DNA from: Acanthopleura granulata
Taxonomy: Eukaryota; Mollusca; Polyplacophora; Chitonida; Chitonidae
DNA length: 64,000 nt
Reading direction: 5' to 3'
NCBI GenBank assembly: GCA_016165875.1
Contig: JABBOT010000080.1
Coordinates: 39,617,477 to 39,681,476 of the forward strand
Below, piece by piece: positions 1 to 12,034 of the stretch. The notes under the pieces were generated by a model, which saw only the letters and a program-made list of their open reading frames with translations, did no database searches and was not told where the DNA came from. Position 1 is the first letter of the stretch. Each line of letters begins with the position of its first letter. The position numbers and the translations under genes are program-made.

Positions 1-2540
1 GTGAAAAACGCCATGACGAAGGCAATTCTAAACCATAGACTATAGAGCCGGTGGCCGACTTATGGACCAATTATGTCTGGCGGGAAAGTGGCGGTATTGG
101 TGAAATTAAGCTTATGACGACACACGAGGTCCTCTGAAAAGTCGGTCACGAGCAGTGGCCACTTGCTTCCCATCAATATAGTCCAGCTGATAAGCACATG
201 AAGATGACCCTTTTGTGCACTTTGTGATAAAATTGCAAATTTGGTCGGTATAATAAGTATCCAAAGCTTGATATATTCTGATATATTTCCAACTGTGTAG
301 TTAGATCCATATTAATGATCATACTGAGACACAAGGCACAAACGCGGTAGTTCAAATTTTAGGTAAAAAGTGGCCAATGTTGTCCACAATTGCAACACAA
401 AGGATTCAAGTTATTTGGCACCATATAAGCATATTGCATGTTGCTTAATAATTATTTGCAAGCAAACTACAGATGTTTCTATTGGTGTGTAGGGAACACC
501 TAAGACTGACCTGTTGAAATTCTCAAATCAGAGATACTGTCAGCATTAACTGCCTCGAGCTCTTAGGGTTTTTGACCCATGTCTCTTAAACTTAGCCAAA
601 AACTGAGCCAAACTTCTTCTCTTCAATGTCTTTCTAATCAAACTGACAAATTTATCACCTCATCTTCGCCAGAAGCTGTTAAAATGTTACTGCAGCTAAT
701 ATTGCTTGGTTTGTCGATCAAGGATCGAGGAGAAACATTCCAGTGTTCACTACCATAGGAAATAACCTATAAGGATCTCATACAGATGCTATGCACTGCC
801 ATAGCAGCATGTGACAATCCAAGCTCTAAAAAAATAAATTTATGACTTCATGTTACGACACCAACACATGTTGCCACAATTTACAAAATATTGCACTGAT
901 TTTCAACCAGCTATTGTATGGAAAGTAGAAGGGCTGACCATTTACTTGAGCCCAAGGTAGATGCACATAGGCGGGCTGGCAAATATGGAAAGTTTTTTCT
1001 TAGTTCCAAAACATATCCTCTGGCCACCAGAAGGAATGTAGGACAAAATAAAACCGACACCCGAGGCAATATATGTTTTATATACGTCAGCTGAAGCCAT
1101 TCTCATTGGGCTGATAATGGTGTATGTAATTCCTCACTAAGGCAATTGAAATAGGTGACACCCCGGTATTTGTAGAGTTTAACGGAGTGTAAGGGTACCA
1201 CTATCGAAGAAGAAAATTGATAAACAAATGGCTTGTTTAGCTCTAAGACAGCGACAGACCTTCCACAAGATCAAAGAACCACGAATATGCTTGTATAAAT
1301 TCAATACATATATTTGAACAAAATAAACAAATAGTACAACTGACAATAATATACAACACAATACAGATAATTACAAAACATATAGTTTCTTACTGATGAC
1401 AGCGTCCAAATTCGGATGGAATATTCTGGCTTTAACAGGAGAGTCACTCCACATAAATACAGAATCCACAGTCCTTCGGAATTCTTGAATCTAAGGATGA
1501 CACTCCTGTAAGTGACGAACAGTAGGGTACGGCACGCCGATGATACCCAGTTGCCCGCGAAGGTGTTACTTCTCAGGGCCCACGGGTTGACAGTAGCGTG
1601 TGTGATGCCCGGCAGGCCATGTATGTTTCACTCCTCGCACAGAGACAATGAGCGATACAAGCTCCAAAAAATGTCTCGGGAAAATAGCAAGTGGTGAAAC
1701 ACAAGCTCACAAAAGTACTGCGCACAGAAAAATGGGAGACAAAATGACGTATGTCGAATGGCGTGAAAGCCGATATCTCCAAATTCCACAAAATCCGTCT
1801 CCGGACGATAGTAAATATGACTCCTTTCAAGTGGATTTGAGATAAAGACTGCAAACCTTCTAACTTCGTCGTTCATATTTATAGACTAACGTAAAGAAAA
1901 TTCTGGATGGTTTGATCATAAACATGTTTATAACATGGGCACATCTTCCTAGAGCGTGCGCTCTGTGTACAATGACAGGAAACTAATAAACACAGAAGCC
2001 TCGAGAACACGCCACTGAATTCCAATGCGGGTCAAAACACACACAAAGGGAAAATATGTACGTCACACACTGACCCGGTTAGCACAAAATAAATAAATAA
2101 AAATAGCACATTTTTTTAAAAACGGGGTTCCTTAACCTTAAACTATTCAATGAATACTGAATTATCCTGATAAGTACATACAATGGGATAAGTATAAACA
2201 ATTGGCATTACAAGATGTTAAGTAATCCCATGACGTAAAGGATTATGACATATACACAGCATATACAATGACAATAACGTGACAACCAATAATTAAGTAA
2301 TGCCATTATTTAGTATGTAGAGCATTTCCTTACTGACAACCTTTACGATTGGAGAAATAAGTATGTAGGGGTGCTGCTTAATGGGCACAGCCCCTTCTAC
2401 ATCTCCATCGTGCACAGCGGCATCAGTATAACCTGCTACATCAGAACATATCTCAGAGTAAGTCTCGAGCAACTTACAAATATCCTGCCTCTGACTTTTC
2501 GAAAGACGACTTAATACTTCATCTAAATTACACCTGAGTT
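1..2540. other. Intergenic, no gene recognised
   Basis: AT-rich sequence. Short open frames near 1,512-1,876 overlap on both strands and show no domain or good splice structure. A roughly 70-base stretch near 990-1,060 weakly resembles 5,387-5,462, perhaps a dispersed repeat. Confidence 0.5.
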
Positions 2541-2558
2541 ATCCAACTTAGGATCTAA

Positions 2559-2880
2559 CTAATCCACTTGACTGCTACCTGACTCTTTGTACTCAGTCCA
2601 AGAAGTAAAGAAATCATCACTCTCCTCTACATAGTTTAATGCTGTGCTGGCCACAGATACCGACAGACTTTCATCACGGGAATAGTACTCTTTGAGCATA
2701 TTAATATGACACATTCTTTCAGTTTTCCTATGGTCAAGTGTGCTGATAATATAAATAACATCGCTAACTTTCTTCACCACCTGATATGGTCCACTACACT
2801 TGGCCTTAAGTGGTTCCTGGGGTAGGGACAATAAAATCCAAACCTGATCTCCAGGAGAAACACAGTTTCATGTAGTAGTT
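2559..2880 (-). pseudogene. Integrase C-terminal tail fragment (Gypsy pol)
   Basis: The minus frame reads GPYQVVKK near its start and then CHINMLKEYY. These are the typical 'GPY..V' and 'CHINMLK.YY' signatures at the carboxyl end of Ty3/Gypsy integrases. Just upstream the reading resembles the usual 'GDQVWILLP' approach to this domain, in another frame. The DDE catalytic core that should precede it is absent. Confidence 0.72.
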
Positions 2881-3090
2881 TTCAGGTGTGACATGTCTTA
2901 CAGAAATTAACCATATCCTTGTGAATCCTAGACCAGTAAAAATGGCGAGTGATTTTACTCTCTGTCTTTCTAATGCCAAAATGTTCACCTGTGGGAATCT
3001 CATGAGCCATACTAAGTACTTCCTGTCTATAACTTGGAGGTAAGGCAACTTGATTGAGAATTTCCCAATCATCATTAGCTGCTACATGAG
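2880..3090 (-). pseudogene. Integrase zinc-binding (HHCC) fragment
   Basis: Across two minus frames one can read YRQEVLSMAHE, then HFGIRKTESKITRHFYW, then FCKTCHT. This is the H-x-H...C-x-x-C finger that opens Gypsy integrases. It ends abruptly and is followed within a few codons by material joining the integrase tail, so roughly 200 catalytic-core residues are deleted. Confidence 0.7.
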
Positions 3091-3224
3091 AAGGTATTTA
3101 CTTTCTCATCAGCAGCTCATCCTCCATATAATAACCAACAGGTACATTAGCTACTTCCTCAACAGATAAAGCAGACTTACTTAACTCCCTTAATTCAGGA
3201 CCTGACTGTTGTTGTCACAACAGA

Positions 3225-3458
3225 TCAAGAGAACACAGGGCTGTCTAAATCCTGACTATCCTCTACACCATCAATATCATGAAAGAAAGTTTCAGCCAAA
3301 TTAATATTTCCACATGAATTCCCAATGGAAATGGAATTGTCTTCTCTCTCCCTAGCTCTTTCTGCGTCTGGTAACCACACAAGGAGGGAATATACCTGGA
3401 AATTCCTCGTGTATGTCTTCTGTATTTCCCTCCGAACACGGAACGCGTGAGGACACAC
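3225..3458 (-). pseudogene. Gypsy polyprotein spacer fragment
   Basis: Open minus frame of about 77 codons beginning MCPHAFRVRREIQK. The acidic, low-complexity composition resembles linkers between protease and reverse transcriptase in Gypsy polyproteins. It is assigned by position between gag and integrase pieces, not by a catalytic motif. Confidence 0.4.
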
Positions 3459-3887
3459 CTTAACTTTATTACTCAGCTAAAAGGAAATACTTGCCACAGG
3501 CAAAGTATTAACAGTCCTACAGTTACTACACCAGTAACTAAATCAGAAGTAAGGGTAACATCCATTAACAGAACAGACATAAAATTTCCATTAATACCCT
3601 TGATCAAAATAGGATTCGAGGCCTTACCATAATGTGTGGAAATCACATCTGCCAACATCAAAAGACGAACTAGTTCCTGTATCCCTAAGTATACGAACAG
3701 GGGAAGTTACCACACCAGCAGACACGAATCCCATACATGTCTCTGGAGTCTGACCTACTTCCGTAACTTGTGGTTTAAAATAAGACACTTCCTACCTCTG
3801 ATTGTGACCTGATTGGTTTCCAACTGGAGTTAAAAAAAGCTATTGACTGTCGCTCCTCTATTCTTTTCAAGTTTGGGCTTTCAGATA

Positions 3888-4184
3888 TCAGATGTAAAAG
3901 CGACCGACAGTATTTGCGTGTAGGTGGTCTAATGTTGGACTGAATAGTCTTCTCATCGGTGGAATAGTGGACTTTGATTTCTCACTAGCCTGTCTATCAG
4001 TGCTAGGTTTAGAAGTTTTCTTATCAGGACTCCACTTCTTCTGAAATTTTGGCCGAAAGTTCTGCCTACTAAACTTAAGTGTTAACTCATACTCATCAGC
4101 CATTCTAGCAGCAGACTTAATGTCCGTGGCCTTTTGGTCGCCTAGGTAAATCTCTAATATTCTTAAATTCTCCGAGAAGAACAA
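3888..4184 (-). pseudogene. Gag capsid C-terminal (SCAN-like) fragment
   Basis: The minus frame contains a helix-rich segment ending AARMADEYELTLKF, the usual end of the SCAN-like capsid domain in Gypsy gag proteins, followed by a basic Lys/Ser-rich tail. It lies in a different frame from the preceding gag piece at 4,199-4,630, so a frameshift near 4,190 breaks the protein. Confidence 0.68.
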
Positions 4185-4198
4185 CCTCCCTTAACTTC

Positions 4199-4900
4199 TC
4201 AAAAAGAAGGTTCTAATTTCAGAGCCCTGTACCAGCTATCAAACAGTGCTCCTTTACCCCTGGCAAACTCCACGTAAGTTTCACCATACTGTTTCCCTAA
4301 CTGCCTGAACTTTTGTCTATAAGCCATCGGTACAAGCTCATATGCCGACTGTAACTGTAACTTAACTGTATCACGATCGAAAGATTGATCTATGGACAAA
4401 GCAGTATAAATGTCTGCCGCTCTACCTTCAAGTTTAGTCTGCAGTAATAATGTCCAACACCTTTTAGGCCACTCTAAGATAATAGCCACTTTTTCAAAAC
4501 ATGGAAAGAACCTTTCTACATCCTTTTCATTAAATTCGGGCACTAATCTGATATTTCGAACCATATCAAAACCTTGGTGACTACGATTAACAGCTTCACT
4601 ATCTCTACGCTTAACCTGGAGATCTTTCAACTTGAATTCCTGTTCTAACTCTAACTTCCTTAATCTTTCGTCCTTCTCTCTTTCTTCTCTCTCTCGTCAT
4701 TCTTCTAATCTAATCTTTTCTAACTCTCTCTCGTTCATTTTCTCTTCCTTCTCTCTCTCTCTCTGTCCTTCTTCATGTTCCTTTTCTAACTTAAATCTTT
4801 CTATCTTAGTCAAGCTCAGTCAACTTTACATCACCATCTGGACTCTTAATAGGTAAAGCAATACCTGAGCCCAGCTGTTGGCTAATGGCATTCAATATTT
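4199..4900 (-). pseudogene. Gag leader and capsid N-terminal part
   Basis: The 143-codon frame at 4,199-4,630 contains RLVPEFNEKDVERFF, WTLLLQTKLEGRAADIY and YVEFARGKGALFDSWY. These match the two helical lobes of Gypsy gag capsids, which share the SCAN fold. Upstream (4,632-4,860) the plus strand is pyrimidine-rich (TTCTCTCT runs), so the minus strand encodes a highly charged Glu/Arg/Lys coiled coil typical of these gag leaders. Frame breaks occur near 4,690 and 4,810. Confidence 0.7.
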
Positions 4901-4949
4901 CACTCAGACTATGGGGCCTAAGCCACAGGAAGCCGAGAAGGCCTTGGAA

Positions 4950-7030
4950 GTTAGTTCCAATACAAATCCGACTCTTAAGCAAACACAGCATGCACAGCTT
5001 CACATATGTTTTGTTCCTCTTTCGTTGATTTTTTTTACAAAAAGCATGGCACGTTACCGCCTTATGACAACAAAATATTGACAAACTCACAGCGCGTGAC
5101 ATCAAGATGGTCCTAAAACTTTTGATCATAGACTGATCGCCACCCTAAATACTGGGGACGTTGCGTAAAGCCATAATCATTCATTCAGTTATAAAATCTG
5201 AACTCGGCATAAATGTGCAGACCACGTGACCTATCACGAGGTGCCTCATCTGCAATACGTGGACATCGGCCAAAAAAATCATACGTCTCAACGGATTTGT
5301 GCTGAAGCGAGCAACACAGTTTTAACGCTAAACTCCACGCAATTTGTGATGGCAAAAATAACATGCGCAAGACAGATATACAAATATGAAAAATTTTTCT
5401 GTGTTCCAAAGCATTAGGCTTCCTTCATGCCCTGTGGCCATCAGAAAGAACACAATACAAAATATAGAACATTTTTAGAATATTACAGGACACATTTCAA
5501 GCAGGTTTCTCACCGAGGAGCGGAATGTGATAATTTGGGGTGAGTGAGACAGCCAAACTAGCTATTGTCTCAGCCCATTAGATAATTACCCTGCTAAGCT
5601 TCAGTATTTCAGATACATGTAACTGGAGTCACGCTTTACCTGATTTCTGATGGCTAAGATTATGACAGGAAGAGAATTTTTGTGAACAAACTTATGATTC
5701 TTGCTGGCTGAAGCCGCAAAATTAGTATCCCAGCGCAACAGGCGATAGACAAGGGGCCGCCTTTCCCCCAGAATCCCTGGTATTTAAACTATCCTGGAAC
5801 ATTTTTTTTAGAGTATAAGCGATCAAAAATTTTAACTCTTACTGGAAGCAGTGGATCTACTATTCAAGCCCCAAATGTGAGGGTACAGGAAGCGTTCAGG
5901 TCCCGTAAGCTCGGGTCTTTCAGCTAGGTAGCGACATGTTTTACATGATTTCTGGTGAATCAAATCATCCAAGCAGAACAGAACAAACTGAACGTTTGCC
6001 CATGTGGATGTCGTTGGTTTTGTCGTTGTTACCATAAAAGCATAATACCACTTACTGAAACACGGCCTTTAATGAGACAGGACAGGCACATATTGGATGA
6101 TTTGTGACGTATGGTTCAAATCTGTTAAGGCAGCTGAGCCATGCATGTTTACTTTTGTGGAGTTCATTTGCATACAGGTGTAAGAAAGCAAAGAAGCCAG
6201 TTTGTTTGGGATGTCTTTGTAGCCTTTATTAGGAAAACACCTAAAGAATGAAAATAAAATAAAATAAATAAATAATTAAAAAAACTGAAAAAAATAACAA
6301 AAAAAACCCTAAAGGAAACATACATTATGTATATTTAGACGAAACATGCTATATTGCCTCCTTGTTTTTCACATTTACAACCTGTCTGGTTTAGTTGTTT
6401 ACTATTTGTCATGTTTGTGTATGTAACATCTCTGTGTTAATCAATATACATACATTATACACCACTGGCACTGATTCAAGTCCATATGTGTCGACGTTAT
6501 TTCTTATGTATATGTACATATACATGGTTATTGATAACCTACTGCATATAACACTACTAAACAAACCTTAGCTTGTGTGGATAATCAGATTTAAATTCAG
6601 GTAACAATTGTTTATGATCTAAGTACAACTCTCGATATACATGTATATATTATGGATATTCCACGAACATTTACAGTACCACATCAAGCCTATAATGTAC
6701 ACATTAATGTCACCCAAGAGGTAGATAGGCCTACTCAATACATACAAAAAGCTTTACTACAAATAAGCAGTAATATTTACACCACAAATCAGACAAGCAG
6801 TGGTCCAAACTGTCACCAGGTGTTCACATGGATGGATCGATATTAACCTACCAGGCCTGTGAACAAGTAATACATAGTTTGCTATAAGCTGTCTATTATA
6901 CAACCACTGCATGTACATGTAGGTATTTAGCATGTTACAGACCATGAACAAATAATACAAGAGAATTATCAGAACTTTTCTACCAGTTGTCTGCTACTGT
7001 AGCAATACATTTAGACAATACAAAAAATAA
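4950..7030. other. Intergenic, no gene recognised
   Basis: AT-rich with short shadow frames only. A-rich runs lie at 6,250-6,305. No domain, RNA gene or strong repeat was seen. Confidence 0.5.
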
Positions 7031-7040
7031 CAATTTACCT

Positions 7041-7280
7041 TGTCTGTTGAAAGAAGATGGTAAGTGGAAACAATATGGACAATAACAACGGTATCAACAA
7101 TTCTGACAATGATCTTTTTGTGGCCTTTTTCAGCCTTTTCACGGGAACAAGTCGACCTGTGCCTCTACTGGCTCGTGAACACTGGACAGCCTTCTTGCGA
7201 GCTTTTAAATGCACCAGATACTTGGAAACCAAGTGCAACAGTTCCGTTTTGTTGTCAACTACTCTCAAAATCTTCTGCCA
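7041..7280 (-). CDS. Possible coding exon, unrecognised (basic then hydrophobic)
   Basis: On the minus strand an acceptor-like GGCAG near 7,281 is followed by about 80 open codons that end at a donor-like ACAAG/GTAAAT near 7,041. The peptide has a basic stretch (KYLVHLKARKKAV, KRLKKATKR) and ends in a hydrophobic segment, LLIPLLLSILFPLTIFF, that could span a membrane. Both strands are open here, which often marks real coding sequence but is not proof. I do not recognise the family and found no partner exons. Confidence 0.22.
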
Positions 7281-7430
7281 GTCTCAGACTTGTGAGTCAA
7301 TGGCACTAGTTTTTACATACTGCGCCTTCTTCCAACACCCCACATCTCCCTAGAAGACAATTTCAGAACGACCTTGATCGCATGCTAACATGCAGAGTGA
7401 TCAAGTCTGTTGGTGTGAGGGGTTGAGAGC

Positions 7431-7684
7431 ATGGTGTAGTGTTAGCATACCCTATTAGCACAGTACAATGACCCAGGAGCCACTTACAAATGCATTAGCT
7501 TTAAGTTCTGGACCAGCTCTGGTTGGCTTAGTCTCTCGTCCTATGTGGGAAGGTCTGTCAGTCTGCGAGCAGTCGAGGGTCTCCTCCGGGCTCTGGGTGA
7601 TTTCCTCTCGCCATAATGCTGGTTGCCGTTGCACAAGTGAAATATCCTTGAGAATGGCGTTAAAACTCAGCAAATAAATAAATA
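7431..7684 (+). repeat. tRNA-headed SINE copy
   Basis: Diverged copy with head, body (GGGAAGGTCTG, CCATAATGCTGG), AGTGAAATAT box and AATAAATAAATAA tail. It defines, with the copies below, a roughly 260-bp family. The body resembles the widely distributed animal 'Meta' type SINE core, an attribution made from memory. Confidence 0.75.
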
Positions 7685-7689
7685 AACCA

Positions 7690-10600
7690 TATCTGTGTGA
7701 CCACTGGAATGAGCGGTAAGCAATAAATATGCGCTCCTTGAAATCCCTGTAAAAAAATGTATCAAATGTTTGATGCACTGGCGAGTCAGATTGAAGAGGA
7801 TCACAAACAATCCGAGTAAGCCATGTGCGCTCTACTGACATTACTCAGTGTCTGCAAATCTTAACTCAAGCACGCTGTTGTAACGTCCATACTAGGATAC
7901 ACTCCTGGAAGTTGCGATCTAAATGGGGTCTGGGGCCTATCTTTTTGTAGATCTTGAAGTTAATTATAAATAGGTATTCTAATGATGCTGTCGTCAATAA
8001 TGAAATTTTAAACTTCCTTAGTTACATAATTACCTTATGTAAGTATCTTTGTCCAAACTGAAGGTAGTTAAGTTTATAGGATCTCAGTAATCTTTTGATG
8101 GACGATATTCCTACTTCAACACAAAAATAGTGACTTACGAACAGAAACATTTTTCTCCTTATCAAATGTGACAGTTGGCACAACAGAAAAAAGTACATGT
8201 AGTTGTACTGACATGTTGTCAAGATGATTTACAGCGGATCTTTTAGACCTCAACAAACAATTAACCCTGAAGACATTAGTGACTGCAAAGACTGCATCGT
8301 TGATTGCAAAAAGCAATTAATGGACTGTAAACAAACTGATGATAAAACGCCCCTATCCAGCACGCAAATACAACTTTCTGTTCATTAGGAACGCATATTG
8401 ATGACATTTGGCTAAATAACTGTACCGTGACCAGCTGGCATGAAAAATAATTTCAGGTGCAAGACATTATTGACAAATCTTTCAGCTACCCACATTATTT
8501 AAAATGCTGCATTGCTCTTAACACAGCAGTTTTGTCCTGTACAAAACAGTTGGCCTCTGTCTAAAAAGCTTGAAAACATCGCTAAAAGCAACAGAGTAAC
8601 ACAAATAATGCATTCCGAGCGCAAATCGAGCGTTGTTTTTTGGGTAGGGCTACAAATTTCACCCGGAGAAGGACAGCAATCAGTTGCTGACAGGTTTTAT
8701 TTTTTTGCTCTATTTTTGAATGCAAATAATAAATTATTACTATCTAAAATGGACCTTTCTACAAATAATGTGAGTAAAAGACATATGCTGAATATGTAAG
8801 TTAAACAACGCTGACATGACCTTGGTTTATTTTCATGGGACTATACTATGCCTTTAAAACTCCATTATAATTTTATTATTATAACTCGGGATGCATTTAG
8901 AGCATTTCTGGCAAGTCTATGTACACATTTCCCTTTGTATACTTCTCCCCTCCCCTTCCCGCCGACTGGAAGTGCCCTTGGGTGCTCCCAAGGGCACTTC
9001 CAGCTGGGCACTATGTCGGAATTTAAATGCTACCCAAAGTAGTAGATGTTTGCAAAGTTTCAAGGTTTTATCACGAAATGCACAATCAATGCGCTTTACA
9101 TTATGCTTGACATTATCTGGCCATCCCACGTGGGAAACTTCATCGGTTAAGCTAGCTAAGGTCAGGAGTTTAGTCCTAGTATTCTCTTTCAGCACACCAT
9201 CCTATATTCATTTGGGGGTCTATGCTTTCCTGGCCGGACAGCTGGTAAAATCATTCGGATTATTATTCTTCACACTTTTATTAGTTCTAACATCACCAAA
9301 ATTGATAAAGGTAGAAAATTAAACTTGGTGCAGCAACAATACAAAGTACAAGTGTAAACTTTACCGGGGACGTGATTTGACGACCATTCTGAAAATTTAT
9401 GTAATGTCTTCAATAAGAATCTTCTCAAAAAGAGCTGACCGATCGTGCTAATATTTCATATACTGCTAGCACGTTAGAAGGCCTATCCAAATTATAAACA
9501 GCTTTGATTTAACCATAGACAAATTTGGGAGCTGTGGCCATTTTAAATTGGTCACATGACTTATTTTCCCGTTTCGTTTCATTTTCTCGCTTATTAAATC
9601 ATAAACTGATGCATATATACACTTATCAATATGTAATTTTACACGCTGAATTAAAATGTAGCAATAATTTAAGTGTCACGATTTTACGGGAAGTGGGAAA
9701 AACCAATAAAAATTGACATGAATTTTTTTCTCGCAAAAGCCTACAAACAAAAGATATGTACATGTAATTTGCCATCCCAATTTCAATGATGCATTGTACT
9801 CGATTTATTTCCAGATATCTGCCATTTTAGAAAAATTACATCTAGTCATGCCGAATGAAACTCTTAATGCTGAAATGAGATTTGCCCGATTGTAGCCCGT
9901 GATCCGCCTTTCACAGGTAGTCCAAACATATTTGAACTTCAACGAACAGTTTTTTTTTGGGTACAGATTTTTGAATGATGTTGACTTTTACTAGTGGGGT
10001 AAACGTACAATCTGCGACAGAAACACACGTACATTATGCCCTCCTCTATCTACTTAATCGGATAGCTTTACGATGGAGCAATGGAGCTGGCATACCCAAA
10101 AACAAATTTGCCAGAATGTATTCTTTCTGTGAGCTAGTATCAGCAGCAGACTAGAGATAAAACTGAAGTGATGGAATCTCAAAATAGTGTATTCTTTTTC
10201 TCCCCGATGGGTTTTCAGTACCCAACAGTCAAAGCTTCACATCCAGTTTATTCAGATTCATTCTTAACACTTTCTCTTAAGTATAAATATATGAGATCCC
10301 TGGTTAGCAGAAATGGCAAAGGCTACAGTGTAGATCCTAGGTTTTAAAGCTACATGTGAGCAACCGAAGAAAACCACCTCTGGTTACTTTATATAAAATA
10401 AATGAACACAGACAGGTAAAGTATCATGTGAATCTCAGAAACATAGGGCCTACAAATAGCCCAAGGAAACCTATCACAAAGCTCAACAAGATCTTCTCCA
10501 GTCACGTATTTATTTCACATTTCAAGATTCATGAAAATCATCATGGGGTAGCTTGAATATTCGAACAAATCTGCAGAGAACACTGTTGTGAGGGTTTTTT

Positions 10601-11160
10601 TATTTGTTTTGGTATCAGTGTCCAAATTTAACTACCAACAAAAAGGGCCTGGCAAGTTTTTATTGATTTTTTTTCTTCATTTGGAATGCAATTTACCTTG
10701 AAATGTAAAAAATGAAAGAAGACCAACCGACTGGATTAAATTTTCCAGACAGGGCCCAGGCATGCAAAACAAACACTGTCTGGATGACTGGCTGATTGTA
10801 GTTCCATTCCAGTGTCTAATTGCTGAAGTCTCTCTGTCGATGCCTCCCAGTGCCACGCAGCAACAAAACTGCTTCTTTATATACTTAGCAATACACCTTT
10901 CATGTGGTATAAGCCTTTCTAATTACAAATTATGCCTGCAGGTGCATTAAGGTTTCACAACTGATTTGTGGAAATGCATTTTAAACTGTATAAAGTAAAG
11001 TATGTATACTATGAGCCTGTATGATCATACAGTGCAAATCCTGAAGGTATGCAGAATCACTATTTAATCAATCTGTGCCACTCCTCTGTGAACTGGACTA
11101 TCATTAGCCTTGCTGATCAACTCAGAAAACCAAAGTCTCTGATGAGATAGTATCTCTACT
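7690..11160. other. Intergenic, one hairpin, no gene recognised
   Basis: AT-rich, with short overlapping open frames that lack domains. The only notable structure is the perfect hairpin at 8,966-9,003. Confidence 0.5.
8966..9003. repeat. Perfect 17-bp inverted repeat, 4-nt loop
   Basis: CTGGAAGTGCCCTTGGG, loop TGCT, then its exact reverse complement. The stem is GC-rich in an AT-rich setting. It is shorter than a typical microRNA precursor. Confidence 0.9.
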
Positions 11161-11169
11161 GGTTGGGAC

Positions 11170-11600
11170 ATAATTATCACGGAGTCGATCACAAAATTAT
11201 ATATGTACGACGGACAATGGACAATCAAAACTGAAAATCAACACTACAAAATTTGCATCTTGATTCACTTGTGCCAAGTTTTTTTGAAACTGGACATAAA
11301 CTACAACAGTAATTAGTAACATTTTGAAAAAAACGTTAATATATACTTGATGAACAGAGAGACAGACAACCGATCACTGGAATGGAAAATCCATCTTGCT
11401 AATTATGTATGATGATGTGGTCTACCCTTGAATTAAGTTTCGCTGAAATCCAACAAAAACTGTAGGAGGAGTAGTGTTTTGAAGGAAAAGGTAACAGACG
11501 CCAGACAGACAGACAGGCAGACAGATGGATGCTGGACAACTTGCTAATACATAACCTCTCCTGGTCTTCCACCAGTAGAGCTAACACATTATGGAAGTAG
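11170..11600 (+). repeat. About 150-bp tandem repeat family, two units
   Basis: Units share 'TTAAGTTTCGCTGAAATC', 'AAAACTGTAGGAGGAGTAG' and a CAGACAGACAG-type stretch, ending in CAACTTGCTAATACATAACC and a TCTTCCACCAGTAGAGCTAA terminus. The same terminus recurs at about 14,125-14,170, so the two are related elements about 2.6 kb apart flanking the NAE1 3' end. The style is common in mollusc genomes. Confidence 0.65.
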
Positions 11601-11874
11601 TTTGGGTGTTCAGCTATCCAAGCAGTAATTAAAGCACTCGGAAACTGGATTCTACTGTCCAAACAGTGCTCAAACACCAAGGAATTGAGTGGGCATCCCA
11701 TTGTCCAAATGTGAGAAGCACTTGAACAGGCTAGTGTGTCCTGCTGCCCAATTAGTGCTCAAGTACTAAGGAGCTGAGTACAGTGTTCCACTCTCCAAAT
11801 GTGAAAAGCACTATTAAATAAACTGGTAAGGGCTTCTCAATATCTAAAGCAATGAATCAAAGTGCCAATGGGCT

Positions 11875-12034
11875 TTAAAGCTCCACCGTGAGAGATGTCT
11901 GTTTCATGGCATTGTAGATGAATGTGTTGTCAATTGGAAGAAACTGTGAGGTTAACACTTTGATGACTTCCTGCGCAGCAGCTCCTCCTATGAAGGCTGA
12001 GACCGTGTGCAGCTCTGCAGCACCATAGCGACAC
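11875..12034 (-). CDS. NAE1: NAE1 exon 18 (terminal), residues 490-542
   Basis: Acceptor TTTGTTACAG. Reads [20 protein letters not shown] and [13 protein letters not shown] and ends SLTVEL-TAA. This is the conserved C-terminal return to the adenylation-like fold, with the GGAAAQE helix shared by E1 subunits. Confidence 0.97.

Larger units (their letters stand above)
2540..4950 (-). mobile_element. Degraded, internally deleted Ty3/Gypsy-like retroelement
   Basis: Minus-strand fragments follow the order of a Gypsy element: coiled-coil leader, gag capsid/SCAN-like region, a pol spacer, the integrase zinc-binding region and the integrase C-terminal tail. The frame changes several times. Reverse transcriptase, RNase H and the integrase catalytic core are not visible: the spacer runs straight into the integrase HHCC-like region at about 3,200-3,080, and that region runs straight into the tail at about 2,830. 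This is therefore a non-autonomous remnant. I could not find a convincing pair of LTRs or a target-site duplication, so the outer limits are approximate. Confidence 0.72.

Noticed and set aside
4632..4856. Plus-strand Ser/Leu-rich 74-codon frame
   Set aside because: It is the antisense of the charged coiled-coil leader of the gag fragment.
990..5462. Possible LTR pair around the Gypsy remnant (about 990-1,060 and 5,387-5,462)
   Set aside because: Similarity is short and weak, with no matching ends, primer-binding site or target duplication.
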